64,000 bases of DNA, from contig CM038044.1 of assembly GCA_021397845.1 (NCBI GenBank), positions 81,415,942-81,479,941 of the forward strand. Direction: 5' to 3'. The position numbers were made by a program, and so were the translations under genes. This DNA is from Areca catechu (taxonomy: Eukaryota > Streptophyta > Magnoliopsida > Arecales > Arecaceae). The notes beneath the pieces were generated by a model. That model did no database searches. It was given only the letters and a program-made list of their open reading frames with translations, and was not told the DNA's origin. The first letter of the stretch is position 1. Each line of letters starts with the position of its first letter. Below are positions 52,690 through 64,000 of this stretch, piece after piece.

Positions 52690-55600
52690 CGCCAGCACAG
52701 ATCGTGCTCCAGCTCGCGGTCACCTCCACGCGTCCGGACGCTCCCGCGGCTCGCTCCGTGCCTCCGGACGCCCCCGCAGCCCGCTCCGCGCATCTGGACA
52801 TCCCCGTCGGCCATCCCCGCGCCCCGCGATCAGTTTGCCCGCCGTCAGCTCCGGCGTCCGCACGCTGGGGGGCAGCCCGGCGCTCCGCGACCGTCTCCGT
52901 GCCGCCAGCACGCCACCACAGCGGAACCTGCGGAGTCTCCGTGCCAGGTTCGCCCTGCGCCCGCGCTCCACGTCCTGCGCTTCCGCGCCACATCCGGCCC
53001 CACGGCCGCCGCCAGCACGCCACCCGTGGCGGGCCCTGCAAAGTCTCCGTGCCAGGTCTGCCCTGCGCTCGCGCTCCGCGCCCTGCACTTCCGTGCCACG
53101 TCCAGCCCCACGGCTGCCGCCTGCACGCCACCCATGGCCGGCCATGCGGAGTCTCCGTGCCAGGTCCGCCCTGCGCCCGCGCTCCGCGCACTGCACTCCG
53201 CGCCACGTCCGGCCCCACGGCCACCGCCAGGACGCCACCCACGGCCGGCCCTGCGGAGTCTCCATGCCAAGTCCGCCCTGCGCTCGAGCTCCGCACCCTG
53301 CGCTTCCGCGCCACATCCACGGCCGCCGCCAGCGCGCCACCGCGACCGGCCCTGCGGCGTCTCCACGCCAAGTCCACCCTGTGCTCGCGCTCCGTGTCCT
53401 GCGCTTCCCCTTCACGTCCACGACCGCCGCCAGCGCGCCACCGCGACCGGCCCTGCGGCATCTCCACGCTAGGTCCGCCCTGCGCCCTGTGCTTCCGCAC
53501 CGGCAACGGGCCCCACGGCCATCTCCGCTCGCCCCCGTGCACTTCGGCCGCATCCGGCCTGCACCGCTCCAGGCCTCACCCCTGCCGGCCATCCCCGCGC
53601 CAACAACGGGCCCCACGGCCACCTCCGCTCGCCCCCGCACGCACCGGGCCACATCCGGCCTGCACCGCGCCTGGCCTGCGCCCCGCCAGCCGTCCCAGTG
53701 CCGGCAATGCACCGCCGTCAATGTCTCCGCGCCCCAGTGCGTCCCCCGCGGCCTGCGTGTGTTACACCCCAGGTTCGACCAAGGCCGTCTCCGCACCCGT
53801 TGAACCTCTCCGCGCCTTCCGGCCTGCTCGGCGCCAGGCCCGCGCCACCCGCAGCCTTCTCCGCACCTCTGCGCGCGCTCCGTGCCAGGTCCATGCTCCC
53901 CGCGACCGTCTCCGCACACCCCCGCGCACACCGGGCCACGTCCAACCTGCTCCACGCTAGGCTTGTGCCCCAGCCGGCCGTTCCTGCACCGGCAACGAGC
54001 CCCACGGCCGTCTCCGCTCACCCTCGCTCGCTCCGGGCCACATCCAGCCTGCTCCACGCCAGGCTTGCGCCCAAGCCGGCCATCCCTGCACCGGCAACGG
54101 GCCCCACGGCCGTCTCCGCTCACCCCCGCGGGCTCCGGGCCACGTCCAGCCTGCTCCACGCCAGGCTTGCACCCAAGCCGGTCGTCCCTGCACCGGCAAC
54201 GGGCCCCACGACCGTCTCCGCTCACCCATGCGTGCTCCGGGCCACTTCCAGCATGCTCCGCGCCAGGCTTGCACCCAAGCCGGTCGTCCCTGCACCGGCA
54301 ACGGGCCCCACGACCGTCTCCGCTCACCCATGCGTGCTCCGGGCCACTTCCAGCATGCTCCGCGCCAGGCCTGCACCCCCGCCGGCCGTCCCCGCACCGG
54401 CAACGGGACCCACGGTCGTCTTCGTTCTCCCTCGCACGCTCTGGGCCATGTCTGGCCTGCACCGTGCCAGGCCTGCACCCCCGCCGGCCATCCCCGCACC
54501 GGCAATGCGCCCTCGTCGGCGTCTCTGCGGTCCACCGCGTCCCCCGCGGCCTGCACGTGTTCCACCCCAAGTCCGACCAAGGCCGTCTACGCGCCCGTCG
54601 GACCTCTCCGCGCCTTCCGGCCTGCTCCACGCCAGGCCCGCGCCACCCGCGACCTTCTCCGCGCCTCTACGCGTGCTCCGTGCCAGGTCCATGCTCCCTG
54701 CGACCATCTCCGCTCACCCCCGCACGATCCAGGCCACGTCCAGCCTGCTCCACGCCAGGCTTGCACCCAAGCCGGCCGTCCCTGCACCGGCAATGGGCCC
54801 CACGGCCGTCTCCGCTCACCCCCGCGCGCTCCGGGCCACGTCCAGCCTGCTCCACGCCAGGCTTGCGCCCAAGCCGGCCGTCCCTGCACCGGCAACGGGC
54901 CCCACGGCCATCTCCGCTCACCCCCGTGTGCTCCGGGCTACGTCCAGCCTGCTCACGCCAGGCTTGCGCCCAAGCAAGCCGTCCTTGCACCGGCAACGGG
55001 CCCCACGGCCGTCTCCGCTCACCCCCGCGCGCTCCGGGCCACTTCCAGCTTGCTCCGTGCCAGGCCTGCACCCCCGTCAGCCGTCCCGCACCAGCAACGG
55101 GCCCCACGGCCATCTCCGCTAGCCCCTGCGTGCTCCGGGCCACGTCCGGCCTGCACCGCTCTAGGCCTGCGCCCCCGCCGGCCGTCCCCGCGCCAGCAAT
55201 GCGCCCCCGTCGGCGTATCGGTGCCCCAGCACGTCCCCCGTGGCCTACGTGTGTTCCACCCCAGGTCCGACAATGGCCATCTCCGCGCCCGTCGGACCTC
55301 TCCGCGCCTTCCGGCCTGCTCCGCGCCAGGCCCGTGCCACCCGCAGCCTTCTCCGCGCCTCTGCGCGCGCTCCATGCCAGGTCCACGCTCCCTGCGGCCG
55401 TCTCCGCTCACCCCTGCACGCTCCGGGCCACGTCCAACCTGCTCCACGCCAGGCTTGCGCCCAAGCCGGCCGTCCCTGCACCGACAACGGCCCCACGGCC
55501 ATCTCCGCTCACCCCTGCGCGCTCCGGGCCACGTCTAGCCTGCTCCATGCCAGGCTTGCACCCAAGCCGGCCATCCCTGCACCGGCAACGGGCCCCACGA

Positions 55601-56265
55601 CCGTCTCAGCTCACCCCTGCGAGCTCCGGGCCACTTCCAGCATGCTCCGCACCAGGCCTGCACCCTTGCCGGCCGTCCCCGCACTGGCAACAGGCCCCAC
55701 GGCCGTCTCCGTTCGCCCCCGCGCTCTCTGGGCCACGTCCGGCCTGCACTGCGCCAGGCCTGCACCCCCGCCGGCCATCCCCGCACCAGCAATGCACCCC
55801 CGTCGACATCTCCGCACTCCAGCATGTCCCCCGCGGCCTGCGCGTGTTCCACCCTAGGTCCGACCAAGGCCGTCTCAGCGCCCATCGGACCTCTCCGCGC
55901 CTTCCGGCGTGCTCCACGCCAGGCCCGCGCCACCCGTGGCCTTCTCCGTGCCTCTACATGCGCTACGTGCCAGGTCCACGCTCCTCGCGGCCGTCTCCGC
56001 GCCCCAGCACGCCTTCCAGCCTGCTTAGCGCCAGGCCCGTCGCATGTCACCTCTACATATCCGAATGCCCCCGCCGACTCCGTGCTCCTGCACACCCCCA
56101 TGACCGCCGTCGGACGACCCCGGTCGACCTACTTCGTGCCAAGTCCAACCCGCGGTCATTCGCGCGTCACCTCTGCGCATCCGGACGCCCCCGCCAGCTC
56201 CGTGCTCCTGCGCCCTCCGCGGTCGGCCTCCGCGCACTCTGCGCCACGTCTGGCCCTACGACCGC
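52690..56265. repeat. GC-rich minisatellite array, 102-bp unit with higher-order pattern
   Basis: Units of 102 bp (for example starts at 54035, 54137, 54239) contain GGGCCACGTCCAGCCTGCTC, CGCCAGGCTTGCGCCCAAGC and CCGGCAACGGGCCCCACGG. A different block (GTCCCCCGCGGCCTGC, CCAAGGCCGTCT, GCGCCTTCCGGCCTGC) recurs near 53735, 54535, 55225 and 55830, giving a higher-order repeat of about 600-800 bp. The left part (52690-53500) is a more diverged version. Because 102 is a multiple of three and stop codons are rare in GC-rich DNA, long open frames occur on both strands. Confidence 0.85.
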
Positions 56266-58338
56266 TGTCACGCCCCGGATCCAGATCAAGGATCGGCTAC
56301 GTGACCGGTCACATAATTCTAGATATTTTTTAGAGATCATGCCAGGTCTAACTTTCAAATCTACAACCAAACAATAGTAAGGAACAACTTTTCATAAAGA
56401 TTAACAGAATATAAAATACAGATAAAATATAAACTCAGGGATTAACACCTAAATCCTAGCTCCTCACTGACTGGTTCCAAAACCCAAATGATCTTCGATA
56501 TCTGAAACAAAAATATAAGAAAACATGGGTGAGCTACACAGGCACAGTAAGTTATCAACACCTTCAATATACATACATCAATATGCATCTAATAACAACA
56601 AGCATAATACATCATACAACAAGATGTCCAACAATATAATAATAATAACCCACGACCTGATACCCTCAGACTATGGCCACGATCGGCCCATGGCTCGCCC
56701 CGAAAGAGACTAGATCCTGTGTCACATACCGCTCAACAGTCATGTGCAGTAATAGCCCTGCTGGAGGTCCAAAAGGAAAACTAGTTCTGAGTATCATACG
56801 AGAAACATGCATCCTCTGCATGTGCCCGCCACGCATGGCTAAAATAAGACATCTAGCTCCTGTGTCACATACCGCTCAACGGTCATGTGCCAGCAATAGT
56901 CCTGCTGGAGGCCCAAAAGGAGACTAGGTTCTCGTATGATCATAGTCAGACTAGAGAGCACTCACACAGTCTCAATGCACTCACACCAACACAATGCATC
57001 CACATCAGCACAATGCACGCAATCCAAAGCAATCCCACAATATACCCACACCAACACAATGTACTCACGCCAACACAGCACCCACACCAACATGATGCAC
57101 GCAATCCAATGCAATCAAATGCAGATATATTACATATATCTATTAAGTTATAAATATACATATATTGGCATACATATTAGAGGTCAAGATAACTTACTCA
57201 AGAGCATCCACCAACAACGTGCAGTTCAATTCCCTAGATCCGATCTTCCAGAGACAACGACGATCCTGAATCACAAATTAAAAAGAAATTATATATAAAC
57301 TAAATTTTCTTGGAACAACCTTGCCCAACAGATCTTTTTCCCTTCTTCCCCTTTATTTAATATTATTAATATAATCATTATTATTATTATTATTTATTTA
57401 TTTATTTTTTTCCAATGGGGTTTTTTTTTTTTTTTTTTTTTTTACTTACTGGACCGGCCCAACAAAGAAGTAGACCTAGCCCAACAGGGCATGGCTCAAC
57501 CAAGTCTGGCCCAACGAGGCCCGATCCAGCCAAGCCCGGCCCGGCCCGGCCCAGCCAAGCCCGGCCCAAAACAGGCTTGGCCCAGCCAAGCCTGATCAAA
57601 CCGAGCCCCCCGTCCCCCTTCGGCCAGGCATTCGCCCGACCCCATGAGAGAAGCAGGGAGGATCGACGGCGATCCTCCCGTCCGACCGTCATGGTGCTCA
57701 CGCCGGAGAAGGAAGGGAGTCCGGCGACCCTTACGGTGGCCGTCCGACCGACAGCCGGCGAGCACCGAGCCGGAGACTGTCGCCCGCAACAGTCCCTCAC
57801 GGCCGACCAAATCCATCTCTCCCTCCTCCACTCTCCCCCCCCAAGCAAGCGATGGGACGGCGGCAATCACCGCGATCGGCCGCCCAAAGACGGTTGCCGA
57901 AGAGGAGGAGTCCGGCGGTGGCTTCCTCACTGCCGGCCACAGTCCAAGGCTTCAACGGAGAGGAAAATCAACCGGATTCTCCCCTCCGTCGAGCCGCACG
58001 GACACCCAACGTCCATACCAGGGAGAGAGAACTTATCGGCGAGGGCGACTCCGATCGCACGACCTCCGGCGAAGGGCGTTCCGGCGAGGGCAGGGGGTAC
58101 TCGAAGGATCCGTCGACGCTCCACCCACAGGGAGGGTTTTCCCGGATCAACAGAGGCTCCCAATGCCCCTAAAACCCGAGGAAGGACCTTATCTCCCCCA
58201 CCTCCGGCGGCGTCGACGAACCTCTCCAGATTTCCCGCCGAGAAATCCAAACTCCCGAACCAGAAGAAATTTGAACTGAAGTCGGCGGCCCTTGCCGACT
58301 TCAGTCCAAAATCAGCCCATTAAGAACTGGGCTTCACA
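56266..58338 (-). repeat. array LTR 1 (2073 bp), most diverged copy
   Basis: It abuts the GC-rich minisatellite with no primer site to its left, so it is the outer 3' LTR of the array. Relative to the others it lacks roughly 80-90 bp near 56660 (CGACCTGATACCCTCAG joins what is separated in LTR 2) and has several substitutions near its left end. Confidence 0.8.
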
Positions 58339-58644
58339 TTCTCCCCACCTAAAAAAAAAAATTTCGCCCTCGAAATTTAAGTCTTCTAAACCCAAAAATG
58401 CACAATCCAAAACTTATATGATTCAATACTCACAAGTACCATTCTACCCAAATTCAATAATTCTAATAAGAGCATCTCTTCTTCCATCATACATACTTTA
58501 AATTAATTCTAGTGTCTTTAGTCTACCACACTTTCGCTGCGCACTCTGATATAAATTTTCAAATCATCAAATATCTTTCAATACCCTAATTCTACCCCAC
58601 TCTCACTAACTATGACATCTTTAACCTTTGCTCTGATACCACTC
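58339..58644 (-). other. array internal segment 1 (306 bp)
   Basis: Contains the polypurine tract complement (TTCTCCCCACCT) at its left and the primer-site complement (GCTCTGATACCACTC) at its right, with A/T-rich non-coding DNA between. Confidence 0.85.
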
Positions 58645-60807
58645 TGTCACGCCCCGAATCCAGATCAAGGATCGGCTACGTGACCGGCCGCACAATCCTA
58701 GATATCTTCTAGAGATCATGCCAGGCCTAACTTTCAAATCTACAACCAAACAATAGTAAGGAACAACTTTCCATAAAGATTAACAGAATATAAAATACAG
58801 ATAAAATATAAACTCAGGGATTAACACCTAAATCCTAGCTCCTCACTGACTGGTTCCAAAACCCAAATGATCTTCGATATCTGAAACAAAAATATAAGAA
58901 AACATGGGTGAGCTACACAGGCTCAGTAAGTTATTAACACCTTCAATATACATACACCAATATGCATCTAATAACAACAAGCATAATACATCATACAACA
59001 AGATGTCCAACAATATAATAATAATAACCCACGACCTGATGCAAATACGTACACTTAATGCGACCGACACAGACACGACACGACTATGGATGGCCAACCA
59101 TTTACTTAACTCTCCTAGTCCCTCAGACTATGGCCACGATCGGCCCATGGCTCGTCCCGAAAGAGACTAGATCCTGTGTCACATACCGCTCAACAGTCAT
59201 GTGCCAGCAATAGCCCTGCTGGAGGCCCAAAAGGAAAACTAGCTCTAAGTATCATACGAGAAACATGCATCCTCTGCATGTGCCCGCCACGCATGGCTAA
59301 AATAAGACATCTAGCTCCTGTGTCACATACCGCTCAACGGTCATGTGCCAGCAATAGCCCTGCTGGAGGCCCAAAAGGAGACTAGGTTCTCGTATGATCA
59401 TAGTCAGACTAGAGAGCACTCACACAGTCTCAATGCACTCACACCAACACAATGCATCCACATCAGCACAATGCACGCAATCCAAAGCAATCCCACAATA
59501 TACCCACACCAACACAATGTACTCACGCCAACACAGCACCCACACCAACATGATGCACGCAATCCAATGCAATCAAATGCAGATATATTACATATATCTA
59601 TTAAGTTATAAATATACATATATTGGCATACATATCAGAGGTCAAAATAACTTACTCAAGAGCATCCACCAACAACGTGCAGTTCAATTCCCTAGATCCG
59701 ATCTTCCAGAGACAACGACGATCTTGAATCACAAATTAAAAAGAAATTATATATAAACTAAATTTTCTCGGAACAACCTTGCCCAACAGATCTTTTCCCC
59801 TTCTTCCCCTTTATTTAATATTATTAATATAATCATTATTATTATTATTTATTTATTTATTTATTTTTTTCCAATGGGGTTTTTTTTTTTTTTTTTTTTT
59901 ACTGGACCGGCCCAACTAAGAAGTAGACCTAGCCCAACAGGGCATGGCTCAACCAAGTCTGGCCCAACGAGGCCCGGTCCAGCCAAGCCCAGCCCAGCCC
60001 GGCCCGGCCCAGCCAAGCCCGGCCCAGCCCGGCCCAAAACAGGCTTGGCCCAGCCAAGCCTGATCAAACCGAGCCCCCCGTCCCCCTTCGGCCAGGCATT
60101 CGCCCGACCCCATGAGAGAAGCAGGGAGGATCGACGGCGATCCTCCCGTCCGACCGTCATGGTGCTCACGCCGGAGAAGGAAGGGAGTCCGGCGACCCTT
60201 ACGGTGGCCGTCCGACCGACAGCCGGCAAGCACCGAGCCGGAGACTGTCGCCTGCAACAGTCCCTCACGGCCGACCAAATCCATCTCTCCCTCCTCCACT
60301 CTCCCCCCCCCCAAGCAAGTGATGGGACGGCGGCAATCACCGCGATCGGCCGCCCAAAGACGGTTGCCGGAGAGGAGGAGTCCGGCGGTGGCTTCCTCAC
60401 TGCCGGCCACAGTCCAAGGCTCAACGGAGAGGAAAATCAACCGGATTCTCCCCTCCGTCGAGCCGCACGGACACCCAACGTCCATACCAGGGAGAGAGAA
60501 CTTACCGGCGAGGGCGACTCCGATCGCACGACCTCCGGCGAAGGGCGTTCCGGCGAGGGCAGGGGGTACTCGAAGGATCCGTCGACGCTCCACCCACAGG
60601 GAGGGTTTTCCCGGATCAACAGAGGCTCCCAATGCCCCTAAAACCCGAGGAAGGACCTTATCTCCCCCACCTCCGGCGGCGTCGACGAGCCTCTCCGGAT
60701 TTCCCGCCGGGAAATCCAAACTCCCGAACCAGAAGAAATTTGAACTGAAGTCGGCGGCCCTTGCCGACTTCAGTCCAAAATCAGCCCATTAAGAACTGGG
60801 CTTCACA
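58645..60807 (-). repeat. array LTR 2 (2163 bp)
   Basis: Nearly identical to LTR 3 by eye. Internal features: a duplicated segment of about 65 bp (CATACCGCTCAACxGTCATG...GGAGGCCCAAAAGGA at about 59181 and 59326), an ACACCAACACAATG minisatellite (about 59440-59580), a T run and the GCCCGGCCCAGCC repeat (about 59985-60055). Confidence 0.85.
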
Positions 60808-61112
60808 TTCTCCCCACCTAAAAAAAAAATTTCGCCCTCGAAATTTAAGTCTTCTAAACCCAAAAATGCACAATCCAAAACTTATATGATTCAATACTCA
60901 CAAGTACCATTCTACCCAAATTCAATAATTCTAATAAGAGCATCTCTTCTTCCATCATACATACTTTAAATTAATTCTAGTGTCTTTAGTCTACCACACT
61001 TTCGCTGCGCACTCTGATATAAATTTTCAAATCATCAAATATCTTTCAATACCCTAATTCTACCCCACTCTCACTAACTATGACATCTTTAACCTTTGCT
61101 CTGATACCACTC
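60808..61112 (-). other. array internal segment 2 (305 bp)
   Basis: Same as internal segment 1 apart from the length of the A run. Confidence 0.85.
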
Positions 61113-63297
61113 TGTCACGCCCCGAATCCAGATCAAGGATCGGCTACGTGACCGGCCGCACAATCCTAGATATCTTCTAGAGATCATGCCAGGCCTAACT
61201 TTCAAATCTACAACCAAACAATAGTAAGGAACAACTTTCCATAAAGATTAACAGAATATAAAATACAGATAAAATATAAACTCAGGGATTAACACCTAAA
61301 TCCTAGCTCCTCACTGACTGGTTCCAAAACCCAAATGATCTTCGATATCTGAAACAAAAATATAAGAAAACATGGGTGAGCTACACAGGCTCAGTAAGTT
61401 ATCAACACCTTCAATATACATACACCAATATGCATCTAATAACAACAAGCATAATACATCATACAACAAGATGTCCAACAATATAATAATAATAACCCAC
61501 GACCTGATGCAAATACGTACACTTAATGCGACCGACACAGACACGACACGACTATGGATGGCCAACCATTTACTTAACTCTCCTAGTCCCTCAGACTATG
61601 GCCACGATCGGCCCATGGCTCGCCCCGAAAGAGACTAGATCCTGTGTCACATACCGCTCAACAGTCATGTGCCAGCAATAGCCCTGCTGGAGGCCCAAAA
61701 GGAAAACTAGCTCTGAGTATCATACGAGAAACATGCATCCTCTGCATGTGCCCGCCACGCATGGCTAAAATAAGACATCTAGCTCCTATGTCACATACCG
61801 CTCAACGGTCATGTGCCAGCAATAGCCCTGCTGGAGGCCCAAAAGGAGACTAGGTTCTCGTATGATCATAGTCAGACTATAGAGCACTCACACAGTCTCA
61901 ATGCACTCACACCAACACAATGCATCCACATCAGCACAATGCACGCAATCCAAAGCAATCCCACAATATACCCACACCAACACAATGTACTCACGCCAAC
62001 ACAGCACCCACACCAACATGATGCACGCAATCCAATGCAATCAAATACAGATATATTACATATATCTATTAAGTTATAAATATACATATATTGGCATACA
62101 TATCAGAGGTCAAGATAACTTACTCAAGAGCATCCACCAACAACGTGCAGTTCAATTCCCTAGATCCGATCTTCCAGAGACAACGACGATCCTGAATCAC
62201 AAATTAAAAAGAAATTATATATAAACTAAATTTTCTTGGAACAACCTTGCCCAACAGATCTTTTCCCCTTCTTCCCCTTTATTTAATATTATTAATATAA
62301 TCATTATTATTATTATTTATTTATTTATTTATTTATTTCCAATGGGGTTTTTTTTTTTTTTTTTTTTTTACTGGACCGGCCCAACTAAGAAGTAGACCTA
62401 GCCCAACAGGGCATGGCTCAACCAAGTCTGGCCCAACGAGGCCCGGTCCAACCAAGCCCAGCCCAGCCCGACCCGGCCCAGCCAAGCCCGGCCCAGCCCG
62501 GCCCGGCCCAGCCAAGCCCGGCCCAAAACAGGCTTGGCCCAGCCAAGCCTGATCAAACCGAGCCCCTCGTCCCCCTTCGGCCAGGCATTCGCCCGACCCC
62601 ATGAGAGAAGCAGGGAGGATCGACGGCGATCCTCCCGTCCGACCGTCATGGTGCTCACGCCGGAGAAGGAAGGGAGTCCGGCGACCCTTACGGTGGCCGT
62701 CCGACCGACAGCCGGCGAGCACCGAGCCGGAGACTGTCGCCTGCAACAGTCCCTCACGGCCGACCAAATCCATCTCTCCCTCCTCCACTCTCCCCCCCCC
62801 CAAGCAAGCGATGGGACGGCGGCAATCACCGCGATCGGCCACCCAAAGACGGTTGCCGGAGAGGAGGAGTCCGGTGGTGGCTTCCTCACTGCCGGCCATA
62901 GTCCAAGGCTTCAACGGAGAGGAAAATCAACCGGATTCTCCCCTCCGTCGAGCCGCACGGACACCCAACGTCCATACCAGGGAGAGAGAACTTACCGGCG
63001 AGGGCGACTCCGATCGCACGACCTCCGGCGAAGGGCGTTCCGGCGAGGGCAGGGGGTACTCGAAGGATCCGTCGACGCTCCACCCACAGGGAGGGTTTTC
63101 CCGGATCAACAGAGGCTCCCAATGCCCCTAAAACCCGAGGAAGGACCTTATCTCCCCCACCTCCGGCGGCATCGACGAGCCTCTCCGGATTTCCCGCCGG
63201 GAAATCCAAACTCCCGAACCAGAAGAAATTTGAACTGAAGTCAGCGGCCCTTGCCGACTTCAGTCCAAAATCAGCCCATTAAGAACTGGGCTTCACA
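61113..63297 (-). repeat. array LTR 3 (2185 bp)
   Basis: As LTR 2, with a longer GCCCGGCCCAGCC tract (about 62450-62530) and scattered point changes. Confidence 0.85.
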
Positions 63298-63603
63298 TTC
63301 TCCCCACCTAAAAAAAAAAATTTTGCCCTCGAAATTTAAGTCTTCTAAACCCAGAAATGCACAATCCAAAACTTATATGATTCAATACTCACAAGTACCA
63401 TTCTACCCAAATTCAATAATTCTAATAAGAGCATCTCTTCTTCCATCATACATACTTTAAATTAATTCTAGTGTCTTTAGTCTACCACACTTTCGCTGCG
63501 CACTCTGATATAAATTTTCAAATCATCAAATATCTTTCAATACCCTAATTCTACCCCACTCTCACTAACTATGACATCTTTAACCTTTGCTCTGATACCA
63601 CTC
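63298..63603 (-). other. array internal segment 3 (306 bp)
   Basis: Same as internal segment 1, with TTTTGCCCTCG for TTTCGCCCTCG. Confidence 0.85.
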
Positions 63604-64000
63604 TGTCACGCCCCGAATCCAGATCAAGGATCGGCTACGTGACCGGCCGCACAATCCTAGATATCTTCTAGAGATCATGCCAGGCCTAACTTTCAAATCT
63701 ACAACCAAACAATAGTAAGGAACAACTTTCCATAAAGATTAACAGAATATAAAATACAGATAAAATATAAACTCAGGGATTAACACCTAAATCCTAGCTC
63801 CTCACTGACTGGTTCCAAAACCCAAATGATCTTCGATATCTGAAACAAAAATATAAGAAAACATGGGTGAGCTACACAGGCTCAGTAAGTTATCAACACC
63901 TTCAATATACATACACCAATATGCATCTAATAACAACAAGCATAATACATCATACAACAAGATGTCCAACAATATAATAATAATAACCCACGACCTGATG
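63604..64000 (-). repeat. array LTR 4, cut by the window end
   Basis: The first 397 bases match the start of LTRs 2 and 3, showing that the array continues. Confidence 0.85.

Larger units (their letters stand above)
56266..64000 (-). mobile_element. tandem array of a non-autonomous gypsy-type element with shared LTRs
   Basis: Head-to-tail minus-strand units start at 56266, 58645, 61113 and 63604 (lengths 2379, 2468, 2491). Each is an LTR of 2073-2185 bp and an internal segment of 305-306 bp. In minus-strand reading the LTR runs TGTGAAGCCC to GGGGCGTGACA. It is followed by GAGTGGTATCAGAGC (initiator-Met primer site), and after about 300 bp by AGGTGGGGAGAA (polypurine tract) before the next LTR. 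The internal segment has no gag or pol. AAATTTCGAGGGCGAAATTT near the polypurine tract resembles the last codons of Tekay/Del-type gypsy pol, hinting at the parent. The array continues past the window. Confidence 0.85.

Noticed and set aside
52704..56377. Very long open frames (up to about 830 codons) in the GC-rich region as genes
   Set aside because: They occur in several registers on both strands, follow the 102-bp tandem repeat, and have no domain or start context. GC-rich composition and a period divisible by three explain them.
57415..60792. Open frames of 200-300 codons repeated in each array LTR, on both strands
   Set aside because: They lie wholly inside LTRs, begin in a poly-T/poly-Phe run, and are disrupted differently in each copy by indels. 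They look like chance frames in GC-rich LTR DNA.
56266..64000. rDNA intergenic spacer as an explanation for the 2.47-kb tandem repeat
   Set aside because: No rRNA gene sequence is present, and the primer site and polypurine tract next to TG...CA borders identify LTRs.

Overview
The window looks like nuclear DNA of a flowering plant. Evidence: GT-AG introns in a conserved WD40 gene, plant-type Ty1/copia and Ty3/gypsy LTR retrotransposons, an env-like gene of the SIRE/Maximus copia type, MITEs, and SINE-like pieces. The repeat content and the WD40 protein feel monocot, perhaps palm, but that is an impression and not a proof. I see no bacterial gene, rRNA gene or CRISPR array.

Only one host gene is supported. 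It is a WD40 beta-propeller protein on the minus strand. Nine coding exons (50446 down to 8453) join in phase into an unbroken 445-codon frame. Its exons form two clusters, 50453-44738 and 9527-8453, separated by one intron of about 35.2 kb (9528-44737). A second large intron (45180-49742) is 4.56 kb. Almost everything else between 9.5 and 44.7 kb is transposon cargo of that intron.

Layout. 1-5979: 3' part of a SIRE-type copia element (decayed pol, env-like gene, polypurine tract, 3' LTR). 5980-8190: 3' flank with a GGTTCGG-rich piece and a 0.9-kb inverted-repeat element. 8453-9527: WD40 exons 10-7. 9528-18800: intron DNA with SINE-like pieces, an exact 165-bp duplication, a hAT transposase relic, a Harbinger-like MITE and a GA/CT foldback. 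18803-26002: decayed copia element on the minus strand, whose 5' LTR is split by a 1.5-kb solo LTR. 26566-39750: 13.2-kb Tat-type gypsy element on the minus strand, with tandem repeats in both LTRs, an additional RNase H, an antisense extra gene and a nested hAT-like MITE. 39756-44737: rest of the intron, with another copy of that MITE and another foldback. 44738-50453: WD40 exons 6-2, with a MITE, a SINE-like piece and a gypsy gag fragment in the 4.56-kb intron.

Beyond the gene, 51681-52652 resembles a gypsy 5' LTR followed by a primer-binding-like site. It leads into about 3.6 kb of very GC-rich 102-bp minisatellite (52690-56265). From 56266 to the window end runs a head-to-tail array of about 2.4-2.5 kb units. 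Each unit is a 2.1-2.2 kb LTR plus only about 306 bp of internal DNA that keeps a primer-binding site and a polypurine tract and has no coding capacity. This array of shared LTRs, a retrotransposon turning into a satellite, is the most unusual structure here. The second is the GGTACGG-rich hAT-like MITE family, seen as three copies with 8-bp target duplications (two perfect, one with a single mismatch).
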